A DNA stretch of 64,000 nt from Streptomyces rishiriensis. GTDB lineage: Bacteria; Actinomycetota; Actinomycetes; Streptomycetales; Streptomycetaceae. The notes beneath the pieces are model-generated. The model did not search any database, was not told the DNA's origin, and saw only the letters and a program-made list of their open reading frames with translations. Within the stretch, counting starts at the first letter, position 1. Every line of letters begins with the position of its first letter. The DNA is taken from positions 1-64,000 of the forward strand of contig NZ_BEWA01000009.1 in the NCBI RefSeq assembly GCF_003112535.1. The letters are read 5' to 3'. Below, piece by piece: positions 18,525 to 29,974 of the stretch. The position numbers were made by a program, and so were the translations under genes.

Positions 18525-20384
18525 TCAGGCCAGGCTGTCGCGCCAGGCGCGGTGCAGGTCCGCGAAGCGGCCCGCGCCGGCGACGAGTTCGGCCGGAGCG
18601 CCGTCCTCGACGATCCGGCCGTGTTCCATGACGAGCACCCGGTCGGCGATCTCCACGGTGGACAGCCGGTGCGCGATCACCACCGCCGTGCGGCCCTTCA
18701 GCACCGTCGCCATCGCCGCCTGCACGGCCCGCTCGCCCGGCACGTCGAGCGAGCTGGTCGCCTCGTCGAGGATCAGCACCGCCGGATCGGCGAGCAACGC
18801 CCGTGCGAACGCGACCAGTTGGCGCTGCCCGGCGGAGATGCGGCCGCCGCGTTTGCGGACGTCCGTGTCGTAGCCGTCCGGCAGCGCGCTGACGAACTCG
18901 TGCGCGCCGATCGCCTTCGCCGCCCGCTCGACGTCCTCCCGGGACGCGTCCGGCCGGCCGATGGCGATGTTCTCGGCGACCGTCCCGGAGAACAGGAACG
19001 CCTCCTGCGTCACCATCACCACCCCGCGCCGCAGTTCGGGCACGGCCAGCTCGCGCAGGTCGACCCCGTCCAGCAGCACCCGGCCCCGGGAGGGGTCGTA
19101 GAAGCGGGCGAGCAGCTTGGCCAGCGTGGACTTGCCGGCGCCGGTGGAGCCCACCACGGCGACCGTCTGACCGGCCGGCAGGACGAGGTCGAAGCGGGGC
19201 AGGACCTCGCCGCCCGTGCGGTAGCCGAAGGAGACCCCGTCGAAGACGACCTCCCGGCCGGGCAGACCGCCCTGGAGCGCGGGCAGTTCCCTCGGCGCCG
19301 ACGGCTCCGGCACGGAGGGCGTCTGCGCGAGCAGGCCCGCGATCTTCTCCAGCGAGGCGGCGGCCGACTGGTAGGAGTTGAGGAACATGCCGAGCCGGTC
19401 GATCGGGTCGTACAGCCGCCGCAGGTACAGCACCGCCGCCGCCAGCACGCCCAGTTCCAGCGAGCCGTCCGCGACCCGGGTGGCGCCCCACAGCACGATC
19501 AGCGCGACCGCCGCGTTGGCGACCAGCCGCGAGCCGACCACATAGCGGGCCATCTCCAGCAGCGCGTCGCCGTTCCTGCGCTCGTGCCGGTGGTTCAGGA
19601 CCCGGAACCCGGCCTCGTTGACCGCCTCGCGGCGGAAGGCGCGCACCGGCCGGATCCCGTTCATGGTCTCCACGAACTTCACGATCACGGCCGCGATCGC
19701 GGTGGACCGGGCCGTGAACACCCGGCCCGCGCGCCGCTGGTAGACCCGGACCAGAAGGTACAGCGGCACGAACGACGCGACCGCGACGGCGCCCAGGCCC
19801 AGGTCCAGCCAGAGCAGCATCGCGGAGATGAACAGGAAGGACAGCACCACGGAGACGAGCTCCTGAAGCCCCTCGTTGAGGAGCTCGCGCAGGGCCTCCA
19901 CATCGCTGGTGGAGCGGGAGATGAGCCGGCCCGAGGTGTAGCGCTCGTGGAAGTCCAGGCTCAGCGCCTGAGCGTGCCGGAAGATCCGGCCGCGCAGGTC
20001 GAGCAGCACGTCCTGGCTGACGCGCGCGGAGGCCATCAGGAAGGCGTACTGCAGCGCGCCGGAGGCCAGGGCGCACAGCAGGTAGCCGACGCCCACCGCG
20101 ACCAGCGGCCCGTGGTCGTCCGACCGCCACGCGGGCACGGCCCGGTCGATGGCGTACGCCACCAGGAGCGGGCCCGCCTGCACGGCCGCCTGCTGGAGCA
20201 GCAGCAGGAGCGTGGTGAGGGCGACGCGCCCCCGCAGCGGGGCCAGCAGGGAGCGCAGCAGCAGGCCGGTGGCGCCGGGCGGGGTGGGCAGGACGTCCTT
20301 GTCGAAGGGATCCTCCACGGCCTTCGGGGGCGGTTGTCCCGGTCCGCCGTCGGTCGTGGGGGAGGAGGTGGCGGGGGCGGTCAT
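18525..20384 (-). CDS. ABC exporter half-transporter, catalytically intact NBD
   Basis: 619 residues: N-terminal transmembrane domain with six helices (about 55-340) and a nucleotide-binding domain. Walker A GSTGAGKST and Walker B LILDEATSSLD are intact, and the H-loop is VIAHRLSTV. The signature deviates slightly (ISAGQRQ). The start overlaps the upstream gene stop as ATGA, so the two are made together. Together they fit a heterodimeric exporter of the TM287/288 or BmrCD type. Substrate unknown. Confidence 0.9.
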   Translation of the reverse strand: MTAPATSSPTTDGGPGQPPPKAVEDPFDKDVLPTPPGATGLLLRSLLAPLRGRVALTTLLLLLQQAAVQAGPLLVAYAIDRAVPAWRSDDHGPLVAVGVGYLLCALASGALQYAFLMASARVSQDVLLDLRGRIFRHAQALSLDFHERYTSGRLISRSTSDVEALRELLNEGLQELVSVVLSFLFISAMLLWLDLGLGAVAVASFVPLYLLVRVYQRRAGRVFTARSTAIAAVIVKFVETMNGIRPVRAFRREAVNEAGFRVLNHRHERRNGDALLEMARYVVGSRLVANAAVALIVLWGATRVADGSLELGVLAAAVLYLRRLYDPIDRLGMFLNSYQSAAASLEKIAGLLAQTPSVPEPSAPRELPALQGGLPGREVVFDGVSFGYRTGGEVLPRFDLVLPAGQTVAVVGSTGAGKSTLAKLLARFYDPSRGRVLLDGVDLRELAVPELRRGVVMVTQEAFLFSGTVAENIAIGRPDASREDVERAAKAIGAHEFVSALPDGYDTDVRKRGGRISAGQRQLVAFARALLADPAVLILDEATSSLDVPGERAVQAAMATVLKGRTAVVIAHRLSTVEIADRVLVMEHGRIVEDGAPAELVAGAGRFADLHRAWRDSLA

Positions 20385-22162
20385 CGGTCGTCCTCCTGGC
20401 GGCCGGTTCCTGACATGAGGTGGGCGTAGTCGGGGTTGTCGCGCAGCAGTTCGTGGTGGGTGCCCACGGCGGCGATCCGGCCGCCGGACAGCAGGGCCAC
20501 CCGGTCGGCGAGCAGGACGGTGGACGGGCGGTGGGCGACGATCAGCGCGGTGGTGCCGGCGAGCACCTGCCGCAGCGCGGCTTCCACGGCCGCCTCGGTG
20601 TGCACGTCCAGCGCGGAGAGCGGGTCGTCGAGGACGAGGAACGGGGGCCGGCCGACCACGGCTCTGGCCAGCGCGAGCCGTTGCCGCTGCCCGCCGGAGA
20701 GACTGAGCCCCTGTTCGCCGACCTGGGTGTCGGCGCCCTGCGGCAGCGCGTGCACGAACTCGGCCTGCGCCACGGCCAGCGCCCGCTCCAGCTCGGCGTC
20801 ACCCGCCCGGTCGTCGGCGCCCATCAGGACGTTCTCCCCGACGCTCGCGGAGAACAGGGTGGGCTCCTCGAACGCGACGGCGACCCGCGCGCGGAGCTCC
20901 TCGCGGGGCAGCGCGGCGACGTCCACGCCGTCGAGGCTGATGCGCCCGGCCGTCACCTCGTGCAGCCGGGGGACGAGGGCCGTGAGGGTGGTCTTGCCGC
21001 TGCCGGTCGCCCCCACCAGAGCCATCGACTCACCGGGGCGGACGTGCAGGTCGACGCCGTCGAGGACGGGCGGGGAGCCGGGGTCGGCGTCCGGGTAGCG
21101 GAAGACGACGCCGTCGAAGCGCAGTCCGGCGTCGGGCGCCGGGGCCGACCGCACCACGGCGTCCCGTTCCGGCTCCTCGTCCATCACCTCGAAGTACCGC
21201 TCGGTCGCCGTCGCCGCCTCCTGGCTCATCGCGAGCAGGAACCCGATCGAGTCGACGGGCCAGCGCAGCGCGAGCGCGGTGGACAGGAAGGCGACCAGGG
21301 TGCCCGCGGACAGCTCCCCGTCCGCGACCTGCACCGCCCCCAGCACCAGCGCCGCGCCGATGGCCAGTTCGGGCAGCGTCACGATGACGGCCCAGATCGT
21401 GGCCAGCAGCCGGGCCTTGCTCAGCTCCGTGCCGCGCAGCGTCGAGGACAGCTCCCGGAACGCCCGCGCCTGTGTGCGGTGCCGGCCGAAGCCCTTGATG
21501 ATCCGGATGCCGAGGACGCTCTCCTCGACCACCGTCGTCAGATCCCCGACCTGGTCCTGCGCGCGGCGCGCCACGACCGCGTACCGGTTCTCGAAGTACA
21601 CGCACATCACGACGACCGGGACGGCCGGCCCGAGGATGACCAGCCCGAGCCTCCAGTCCTGCAGCAGCATGATGACGACGCCGAAGACGATCGTGACTGA
21701 GTTGACCAGCAGGAACGTCAGCGGGAAGGCGAGGAACATCCGGACCAGGCCGAGATCGGCCGTCGCCCGTGAGAGCAGCTGGCCCGACGCCCACCGGTCG
21801 TGGAACGCCACCGGCAGCCGCTGCAGCCGCCCGTACAGCTCCGCCCGCATCTCCGCCTCGACGTGCGCCAGCGGACGCGCCACCAGCCAGCGCCGCATCC
21901 CGAACAGCAGCGCCTCCGCGAGGCCGAGCAGCAGCAGGAAGAGCGCGCCCAGCCAGACCCCGCCGGTGTCCCGGTCCGCCACCGGGCCGTCCACCATCCA
22001 CTTCAGGACCAGCGGGATCACCAGCCCCGCGCAGGAGGCCAGCACGGCGACGAAGGCGGCCGTGAACAACCGCAGCCGTACGGGGCGGACGTACGGCCAC
22101 AGGCGCAGCAGGGACCGTACGGCGGAGCGGTCGGGGGCGGCGGTTGCATATGTCTCGGCCAT
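20381..22162 (-). CDS. ABC exporter half-transporter, first gene of the four-gene exporter operon
   Basis: 593 residues with a transmembrane domain (about 30-300) and a nucleotide-binding domain: Walker A GATGSGKTT, signature LSGGQRQR, Walker B FLVLDDPLSALD. The catalytic Glu after Walker B is Asp here, so this is the non-catalytic half; its good signature serves the 18525-20384 partner. I chose the ATG at 22162. It has no good ribosome-binding sequence, but TAGGCT lies about nine bases upstream, so the message could be leaderless. It diverges from an ABC-2 type exporter operon. Confidence 0.88.
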   Translation of the reverse strand: MAETYATAAPDRSAVRSLLRLWPYVRPVRLRLFTAAFVAVLASCAGLVIPLVLKWMVDGPVADRDTGGVWLGALFLLLLGLAEALLFGMRRWLVARPLAHVEAEMRAELYGRLQRLPVAFHDRWASGQLLSRATADLGLVRMFLAFPLTFLLVNSVTIVFGVVIMLLQDWRLGLVILGPAVPVVVMCVYFENRYAVVARRAQDQVGDLTTVVEESVLGIRIIKGFGRHRTQARAFRELSSTLRGTELSKARLLATIWAVIVTLPELAIGAALVLGAVQVADGELSAGTLVAFLSTALALRWPVDSIGFLLAMSQEAATATERYFEVMDEEPERDAVVRSAPAPDAGLRFDGVVFRYPDADPGSPPVLDGVDLHVRPGESMALVGATGSGKTTLTALVPRLHEVTAGRISLDGVDVAALPREELRARVAVAFEEPTLFSASVGENVLMGADDRAGDAELERALAVAQAEFVHALPQGADTQVGEQGLSLSGGQRQRLALARAVVGRPPFLVLDDPLSALDVHTEAAVEAALRQVLAGTTALIVAHRPSTVLLADRVALLSGGRIAAVGTHHELLRDNPDYAHLMSGTGRQEDDR

Positions 22163-22225
22163 CACCGCGAGCCTACGGACCGGCACTGACATCGCCCACC
22201 GAGTTTCGGCCCGACCGGGCTCGGT

Positions 22226-22245
22226 CGCAGGTCCTACGACCTGCG
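22226..22245. promoter_or_regulatory. Inverted repeat between divergent transporter operons
   Basis: Perfect 8-bp arms, CGCAGGTC and GACCTGCG, around CTAC, in the 182-bp gap between the two divergent transporter operons. A dimeric repressor site is plausible but no regulator is known. A smaller repeat, GACCG-GGCT-CGGTC, overlaps its left edge at 22213-22226. Confidence 0.4.
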
Positions 22246-22344
22246 TGTTCGACGGGTCGTACCGGCGCATCCACCGATCGGCTGATGCCCGTTCGAGCGA
22301 GCCGGCCGATGTGCGGGGGCCGCCCCGGCGGCGACGCTGGTGCC

Positions 22345-23250
22345 ATGTCCGTCATCGAAGTCACCGACCTGCGCAAGACGTACGACGGCCGAGCGGTCGT
22401 CGACGGCGTCTCCTTCACCGTGGAGGAGGGCGAGATCTTCGGGATCCTCGGCCCGAACGGCGCGGGCAAGACCACCACCGTGGAGTGCGTCGAGGGTCTG
22501 CGGGCGCCCGACGCGGGCCGGGTGCGGGTCGCCGGGCTGGACCCGGTCGCCGACCACGCGAAGGTCGCCCGGGTGCTCGGCGCCCAGCTCCAGCAGAGCG
22601 AACTGCAGCCGAAGCTCACCGTCCGCGAGGCGCTGGAGCTCTACGCCTCCTTCCATCCCCGGCCGCTCGACTGGGCCCCGCTCGCCGAACGTCTCGGCCT
22701 GACCTCGAAGCTGACCACCCGGTTCGCACGTCTGTCCGGCGGCCAGAAGCAGCGCCTGTTCATCGCGCTCGCGCTGATCGGCGACCCGCGGATCGTCGTC
22801 CTGGACGAGCTGACCACCGGCCTCGACCCGCGGGCCCGCCGGGACACCTGGGAGCTCATCGAGGACGTGCGGGCCGGCGGGGTCACCGTCCTGCTGGTCA
22901 CCCACTTCATGGAGGAGGCCCAGCGGCTCTGCGACCGGATCGCGGTGATCGACAGGGGCCGGGTGGCCGCCCTGGACACCCCCGCGGACCTGATCCGGCG
23001 CTCGGCGGGGGCCACGGTCATCAGCTTCACCCCCTCCGTCCCGCTGGACGACCGCGACCTGGGCGCGCTGCCCGAACTGGCCTCGGTCGAGCACAAGGAG
23101 GGCCGCGTCACCCTGGCGGGCACCGACGCCACCGTCAACGCCGTCATCACCCTCCTGGCCCGCCACCGCGTCACCGCCCACCAGTTGCGCGTCGTGGACG
23201 CCACGCTCGACGACGCGTTCCTCGACCTGACGAAGGAGACCGCGTCATGA
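22345..23250 (+). CDS. ABC-2 type exporter, ATP-binding subunit
   Basis: 301-residue cytoplasmic ATPase of the drug/DrrA-like ABC family. Seen: Walker A GPNGAGKTTT, signature LSGGQKQR, Walker B RIVVLDELTTGLD, switch VTHFMEEAQ, and a C-terminal DUF4162-like extension (about 220-300). The ATG at 22345 is the natural family start (MSVIEVTDLRKTY). Its stop overlaps the permease start as ATGA. The neighbouring two-component system suggests it responds to envelope stress or an antimicrobial; that is inference. Confidence 0.93.
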   Translation: MSVIEVTDLRKTYDGRAVVDGVSFTVEEGEIFGILGPNGAGKTTTVECVEGLRAPDAGRVRVAGLDPVADHAKVARVLGAQLQQSELQPKLTVREALELYASFHPRPLDWAPLAERLGLTSKLTTRFARLSGGQKQRLFIALALIGDPRIVVLDELTTGLDPRARRDTWELIEDVRAGGVTVLLVTHFMEEAQRLCDRIAVIDRGRVAALDTPADLIRRSAGATVISFTPSVPLDDRDLGALPELASVEHKEGRVTLAGTDATVNAVITLLARHRVTAHQLRVVDATLDDAFLDLTKETAS

Positions 23251-23981
23251 GCACCGCCGTCCTGAGAACCGAGCTGCGCCTGTTCCGGCGCGAGCCCGGC
23301 GCCCTGTTCTGGATTCTGCTGTTCCCGAGCCTGCTGCTGGTGATCCTCGGCTCCGTCCCGTCCTTCCGGCAGCCGAGCGACGGCCTCGGCGGTCTGCGCA
23401 CCGTCGACGTCTACGTCCCGGTGGCCGTGCTGCTCGGGATGATCGTCGGCGGCCTGCAGTCGATGCCGCAGACCCTGACCGGGTATCGCGAGCGCGGCAT
23501 CCTGCGCCGGATGGCCGTCACGCCCGTCCGGCCGTCCGCCCTGCTGTCCGCGCAGATGCTGGTGTACGGCGCGGCGTCCCTGGCGTCGGCGGTGCTGGTC
23601 CTCGCGGTCGGGCGGCTCGGCTTCGACGTGCGCCTGCCCGAGCAGCCCGTCGGGTACGCGCTCGCCCTGCTGGCGGCCGTCCTGGTCGCGCTCGCGCTCG
23701 GATCGGTGGTGTCGGCGCTGTCCCGTACGACGAAGATCGCGGGAGCGATCGGCTCCGCCGTGTTCTTCCCCTCGATGTTCTGCGCCGGCGTGTGGGCGCC
23801 GGTGCGGACCATGCCGGACACCCTCGCCCGCATCGTGGGCTGCACCCCCTTCGGGGCGGCCGCGCAGGCCCTGGACCAGGCGGCGGCCGGTCACTGGCCC
23901 GGCTGGAGCCACCTCGGCGTCCTCGCCATGTGGATCGTGCTGCTGACGGGCGCCGCCTCGCGCTGGTTCCGCTGGGAATAG
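23247..23981 (+). CDS. ABC-2 type exporter, permease subunit
   Basis: 244-residue integral membrane protein with about six hydrophobic segments, the first at ALFWILLFPSLLLVIL. The GYRERGILRRMAVTP motif in the first cytoplasmic loop is typical of ABC-2 permeases. It is coupled to the ATPase gene by ATGA. The sensor kinase gene starts 25 bp downstream, so all four genes are probably one operon. Confidence 0.92.
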   Translation: MSTAVLRTELRLFRREPGALFWILLFPSLLLVILGSVPSFRQPSDGLGGLRTVDVYVPVAVLLGMIVGGLQSMPQTLTGYRERGILRRMAVTPVRPSALLSAQMLVYGAASLASAVLVLAVGRLGFDVRLPEQPVGYALALLAAVLVALALGSVVSALSRTTKIAGAIGSAVFFPSMFCAGVWAPVRTMPDTLARIVGCTPFGAAAQALDQAAAGHWPGWSHLGVLAMWIVLLTGAASRWFRWE

Positions 23982-24006
23982 GCGCGGGGCCGTGCAGACT
24001 GGTGAG

Positions 24007-25269
24007 ATGACCACGGCGGACCGGCAGATCGAACGGCGCTGGGAACAACTGCACACCTGGGGGCCCTACGGACTGCTCGGCGTCGGCGTCGTCCTCGCGG
24101 TCGCCTCCGCCCCCGAGATCGACCGTTCCGTCCAGTGGTACACCGCCTGGGACCTGGTCGGCGCCGCGATCGCCCTCCAGCTGGGCTGGCAGGGCATCCG
24201 GTCCGGGCGTCCCGGCCGCGGCCGGACCCCGTCGCGGACCGGGACGGTCTACTACGTCCTGCGCTGGGCCCTCGCGTTCGCCCTCACCTGGATCGACCCG
24301 TTCTTCGCGTTCTACGCCGCCACCGGCTACATGGACGCCGACGAGCTGCTCCCCGCCAGGTGCCAGCGGCTCGGACTGTTCGCGAGCGCGGTCACCGTGG
24401 CCGGTGCGCAGGCCGGCGGGCTGCCGTTGCACGGCACGGTCCAGTGGATCCTCTTCGCCGGGCTGCTGGCCGCCAACTCCGGCCTGCAGCTGGTGATCGC
24501 CCACATCACGGGCCAGGAGGCGCAGCGCACCCGCGAGCGCACCGCGACCATCGCCGAACTCGAGCGCACCAACACGGCGTTGCAGCAGGCCCTCGACGAG
24601 AACGCCGCCCTGCACGCCCAACTCCTGCTCCAGGCACGGGAGGCGGGCGTCGCCGACGAGCGCCGCCGCCTCGCCGCCGAGATCCACGACACCATCGCCC
24701 AGGGACTCACCGGCATCATCGCCCAGCTCCAGGTCGTCGCGAACGCCCCCGACCTCGACGTCGCCCGCACCCACCTCGAACGCGCCAGCGACCTCGCCCG
24801 GCACAGCCTGGGCGAGGCCCGCCGCTCCGTCCACAACCTGGCCCCGGTGGCCCTGGAGCACGACGGGCTGCCCGAGGCGCTGAAGAAGACGGTCGCCGAA
24901 TGGGGTGAACGGACCGGCGTACGAGCCGAGTTCACCGTTACCGGCACCGTGGAACAGCTCCACGACGAAGTGGCCGCCACCCTGCTGCGCCTCGCCCAGG
25001 AGGCCCTGTCGAACGCGGCCCGCCACGCCCGTGCCTCGCGCGTCGGCGTCACCCTCTCCTTCCTGGGGGACGAGGTCCTCCTCGACATCCGCGACGACGG
25101 CCGGGGCTTCGACCCGCAGGCGGTGCGCCGGCGCACCCGGACCGGGGGCTTCGGCCTGGACGGCATGCGGGCCCGCGCCGAACGCGTCGCGGGCGCCCTG
25201 ACCGTGGAATCGGCCCCGGGCCAGGGCACGGCGCTGTCGGCTCACGTACCGTTGATCCGCCGTGAGTGA
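24007..25269 (+). CDS. NarL-family sensor histidine kinase
   Basis: 420-residue membrane kinase. The N-terminal sensor has about five hydrophobic segments between residues 19 and 168 and very short loops, so it probably senses within the membrane. A coiled coil (about 170-215) leads to HisKA_3 with phospho-acceptor H227 in AAEIHDTIAQGLTGI, then HATPase_c with N-box QEALSNAARHA, G1 DIRDDGRGFDP and G2 GFGLDGM. ATG 24007 is preferred over GTG 23992 because a GGTGAG sequence precedes it. The stop overlaps the regulator start by 8 bp. Confidence 0.92.
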   Translation: MTTADRQIERRWEQLHTWGPYGLLGVGVVLAVASAPEIDRSVQWYTAWDLVGAAIALQLGWQGIRSGRPGRGRTPSRTGTVYYVLRWALAFALTWIDPFFAFYAATGYMDADELLPARCQRLGLFASAVTVAGAQAGGLPLHGTVQWILFAGLLAANSGLQLVIAHITGQEAQRTRERTATIAELERTNTALQQALDENAALHAQLLLQAREAGVADERRRLAAEIHDTIAQGLTGIIAQLQVVANAPDLDVARTHLERASDLARHSLGEARRSVHNLAPVALEHDGLPEALKKTVAEWGERTGVRAEFTVTGTVEQLHDEVAATLLRLAQEALSNAARHARASRVGVTLSFLGDEVLLDIRDDGRGFDPQAVRRRTRTGGFGLDGMRARAERVAGALTVESAPGQGTALSAHVPLIRRE

Positions 25270-25918
25270 CGAACCCCTGATCACCCTGCTGATCGTGGAC
25301 GACCATCCCGTCGTGCGGGACGGCCTGCGCGGCATGTTCGAGTCGGCCCCCGGTTTCCGGGTCGTGGGCGAGGCGGCGAACGGCGTCGAGGCGCTGTCGG
25401 CCGCCGCGACGGCCGACCCGGACGTGATCCTGATGGACCTGCGGATGCCGGGCGGCGCAGGGGTGGACGCCATCCGCGAGCTGACCCGCCGCCGGGCGCG
25501 GGCGAAGATCCTCGTCCTGACCACGTACGACACCGACTCCGACACGCTCCCCGCGATCGAGGCGGGCGCGACGGGCTATCTCCTCAAGGACGCCCCTCGC
25601 GACGAGCTGTTCACGGCGGTCCGCGCGGCGGCGGAGGGCCGTACCGTGCTGTCCCCCGCGGTGGCCACCCGGCTGGTCACCGCGGTCCGCGCTCCCCGGA
25701 CGCCCGCCGCCGAGCCGCTGTCCGCGCGCGAGCGCGAGGTCCTCGCCCTGGTGGCGCGGGGCACGTCCAACCGCGAGATCGCCCGCGAGCTCTTCATCAG
25801 CGAAGCCACCGTGAAGACCCATCTCACCCACCTGTACGCCAAGCTGGGCGTCAACGACCGCGCGGCCGCCGTCGCGGCGGCCTACGAGCGGGGGATCCTG
25901 GGGCGGGCCGGAGGGTGA
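25262..25918 (+). CDS. NarL/LuxR-family response regulator
   Basis: 218-residue DNA-binding regulator. The receiver domain has acidic residues D13 and D14, phospho-acceptor D59 in LMDLRMPG, and a conserved Lys in YLLKDAP. The C-terminal LuxR helix-turn-helix (about 153-212) reads LSAREREVLALVARG followed by SNREIARELFISEATVKTH. The GTG start lies in the overlap GTGAGTGA with the kinase, its obvious partner. Likely targets are the ABC-2 genes upstream in the same operon. Confidence 0.95.
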   Translation: MSDEPLITLLIVDDHPVVRDGLRGMFESAPGFRVVGEAANGVEALSAAATADPDVILMDLRMPGGAGVDAIRELTRRRARAKILVLTTYDTDSDTLPAIEAGATGYLLKDAPRDELFTAVRAAAEGRTVLSPAVATRLVTAVRAPRTPAAEPLSAREREVLALVARGTSNREIARELFISEATVKTHLTHLYAKLGVNDRAAAVAAAYERGILGRAGG

Positions 25919-26018
25919 GCGGGGGAGCGGCCCGCGGGGCGAGCCGGGGCGCGGCGCGGCGGACCGTCTCCTGACGGCGGCCGCAGCCGCGCCGTGGCGT
26001 GCGCGGGCGGGAACGCCG

Positions 26019-26162
26019 CCTCAGCCCGCCGTCCGACGCGTCGGCCCGCCGCCTGCACCCCTCAGGCCGCCGCCCGCACGCCTCAGGCCGCCGCCTGCGC
26101 GCGTCAGGCCGCCGGCCTCACGCCTCAACCCGCCGCACGCCTCGGCCCGCCGTCCGCACGCT

Positions 26163-26180
<18 letters not shown>
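26019..26180. repeat. 21-bp minisatellite running into the 3' end of glgX
   Basis: Eight imperfect tandem units with a basic length of 21 bp. On the plus strand a typical unit reads CCTCAGGCCGCCGCCCGCA plus CG. Starts: 26019, 26039, 26060, 26081, 26102, 26123 (17 bp only), 26140 and 26161. The last unit contains the glgX stop codon and final codons; on the minus strand each unit carries TGA or a near match. It looks like serial duplication of the glgX 3' end. It fills most of the gap between two convergent genes. Confidence 0.85.
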
Positions 26181-28397
<2,217 letters not shown>

Positions 28398-28550
28398 CGT
28401 TCAGCCTCCCGCGGCTCGTGGAACGACGTGGGAAAAGAGCGCGCGGTGTCCCGGCCGCGGCTCCCCGTCGTGTCGTCCTCCCCCCATTCCTGCCCAGAGC
28501 GGCCCTCGCACTCACGTTTCCCCGGGGCGTGCCCGGTCGTTGGGCACGCC

Positions 28551-29792
28551 GTGAGGCACGTACAAGGGCGCGCACGGCGCGCGGGGGTCGCACTGGCCGC
28601 CGTACTGACATGGGCAGGACTACTGGCCGGGGCCGCCGGCTGCACCGGCGGCGACAGCCGGAGCGGACTCGACCGGATGCTCGGCAAACCGCCGGCCCCC
28701 GAGGACGTCATCCGCGTCTCCCCGCGGGACGGCGCCACGGGCGTGCGGCCCGGGGAGAGCCTGCGGGTGCGGGTGCCCGACGGGCGGCTGGAGTCGGTGA
28801 AGGTCGTCCGGTCGCAGGACGCCGAGGAGACGGAGGTGAAGGGCAGGATCGCCGCGGACGGCCTGAGCTGGCGGCCGGACGGCGACCGGCTCGCTCTCGC
28901 CGCCCGCTACACCGTGGACGTCGTCGCCCTGGACGGCGACGGCGACCGCTCGGCCCGCCACACCACCTTCACCACGCTCGTCCCCGACAAGCGCTTCATC
29001 GGCTACGTCACCCCCGAGGACCGCTCCACCGTCGGCACCGGGATGATCGTCTCGCTGGAGTTCAACCGGGAGATCGAGGACCGGGCGGCCGTGGAGCGCG
29101 CCGTCCGGGTCACGGCGCAGCCGGCGGTGGAGGTCCGGCCCCACTGGTTCGGCCGCGCCCGGCTCGACTTCCGCCCCGAGGAGTACTGGAAGCCCGGCAC
29201 CCGGGTCACGGTCGCGCTGGGGCTGCGGGACGTCGAGGGGGCGCCCGGCGTCTACGGGCTGCAGGAGAAGTCGTTCTCGTTCACCGTCGGCCGCAGCCAG
29301 GTGTCGCTGGTCGACGCGGCGAAGCACACCATGCAGGTGCGGCGCGACGGACAGCTTCTGGCGACCGTGCCGATCACGGCCGGGGCGCCGGAGAACACCA
29401 CGTACAACGGCAGGATGGTGGTGAGCGAGATGCTGGAGCTGACCCGGATGAACGGCGCGACGGTCGGCTTCAAGAAGGCCGACGGCAAGGGCGAGTACGA
29501 CATCCCGGACGTGCCGCACGCCATGCGCCTGACCAGCTCCGGCACCTTCCTGCACGGCAACTACTGGGTGGACGACGTCTTCGGCCACGCCAACGTCAGT
29601 CACGGCTGCGTCGGCCTCAGGGACGTCCGGGGCGGCGCCTCGGACACGCCCGCGGGGTGGTTCTTCGACCGCAGCCTGATCGGGGACGTCATCGAGGTCG
29701 TCCACAGCAAGGACAAGCAGGTCGCCCCCGACAACGGCCTCGGCGGCTGGAACATGACCTGGAAGGAGTGGACGGCCGCCCCCGTGCGCTGA
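28551..29792 (+). CDS. L,D-transpeptidase lipoprotein (YkuD), copy 1
   Basis: 413-residue cell-wall enzyme that makes 3-3 peptidoglycan cross-links. Lipoprotein signal with Cys at about 31 (LLAGAAGC), two Ig-like domains (about 45-250) and a YkuD catalytic domain (about 255-385). The active site is FLHGNYWVDD followed by SHGCVGLRDV, with C353 as nucleophile. It ends with a Trp-rich tail. The architecture matches mycobacterial LdtMt2-type enzymes. GTG 28551 gives a normal lipoprotein leader, though no strong ribosome-binding sequence precedes it. A paralogue follows immediately. Confidence 0.92.
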   Translation: MRHVQGRARRAGVALAAVLTWAGLLAGAAGCTGGDSRSGLDRMLGKPPAPEDVIRVSPRDGATGVRPGESLRVRVPDGRLESVKVVRSQDAEETEVKGRIAADGLSWRPDGDRLALAARYTVDVVALDGDGDRSARHTTFTTLVPDKRFIGYVTPEDRSTVGTGMIVSLEFNREIEDRAAVERAVRVTAQPAVEVRPHWFGRARLDFRPEEYWKPGTRVTVALGLRDVEGAPGVYGLQEKSFSFTVGRSQVSLVDAAKHTMQVRRDGQLLATVPITAGAPENTTYNGRMVVSEMLELTRMNGATVGFKKADGKGEYDIPDVPHAMRLTSSGTFLHGNYWVDDVFGHANVSHGCVGLRDVRGGASDTPAGWFFDRSLIGDVIEVVHSKDKQVAPDNGLGGWNMTWKEWTAAPVR

Positions 29793-29974
29793 CCCGAGGG
29801 AGGTTCGCGCCCTCCGGGGGCGACCTTCCCCGCCTTCCCATGGTCCAAGTTGGGACTGAACGGTGACATTTTCGGCCCGTCCAGGCCGCTGACCATGTGG
29901 TTAATATGCGGCGAACGCGGGGGACGCGTCGCTGTGCGGCCCGGGGAGGGCCCGGGGGAGTGGGGAGAACGACT

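Noticed and set aside
29879-29907. A sigma-70-type promoter for L,D-transpeptidase copy 2
   Set aside because: TAATAT at 29902 is a fair -10, but the expected -35 position (GTCCAG) does not match; mentioned only in the gene entry.
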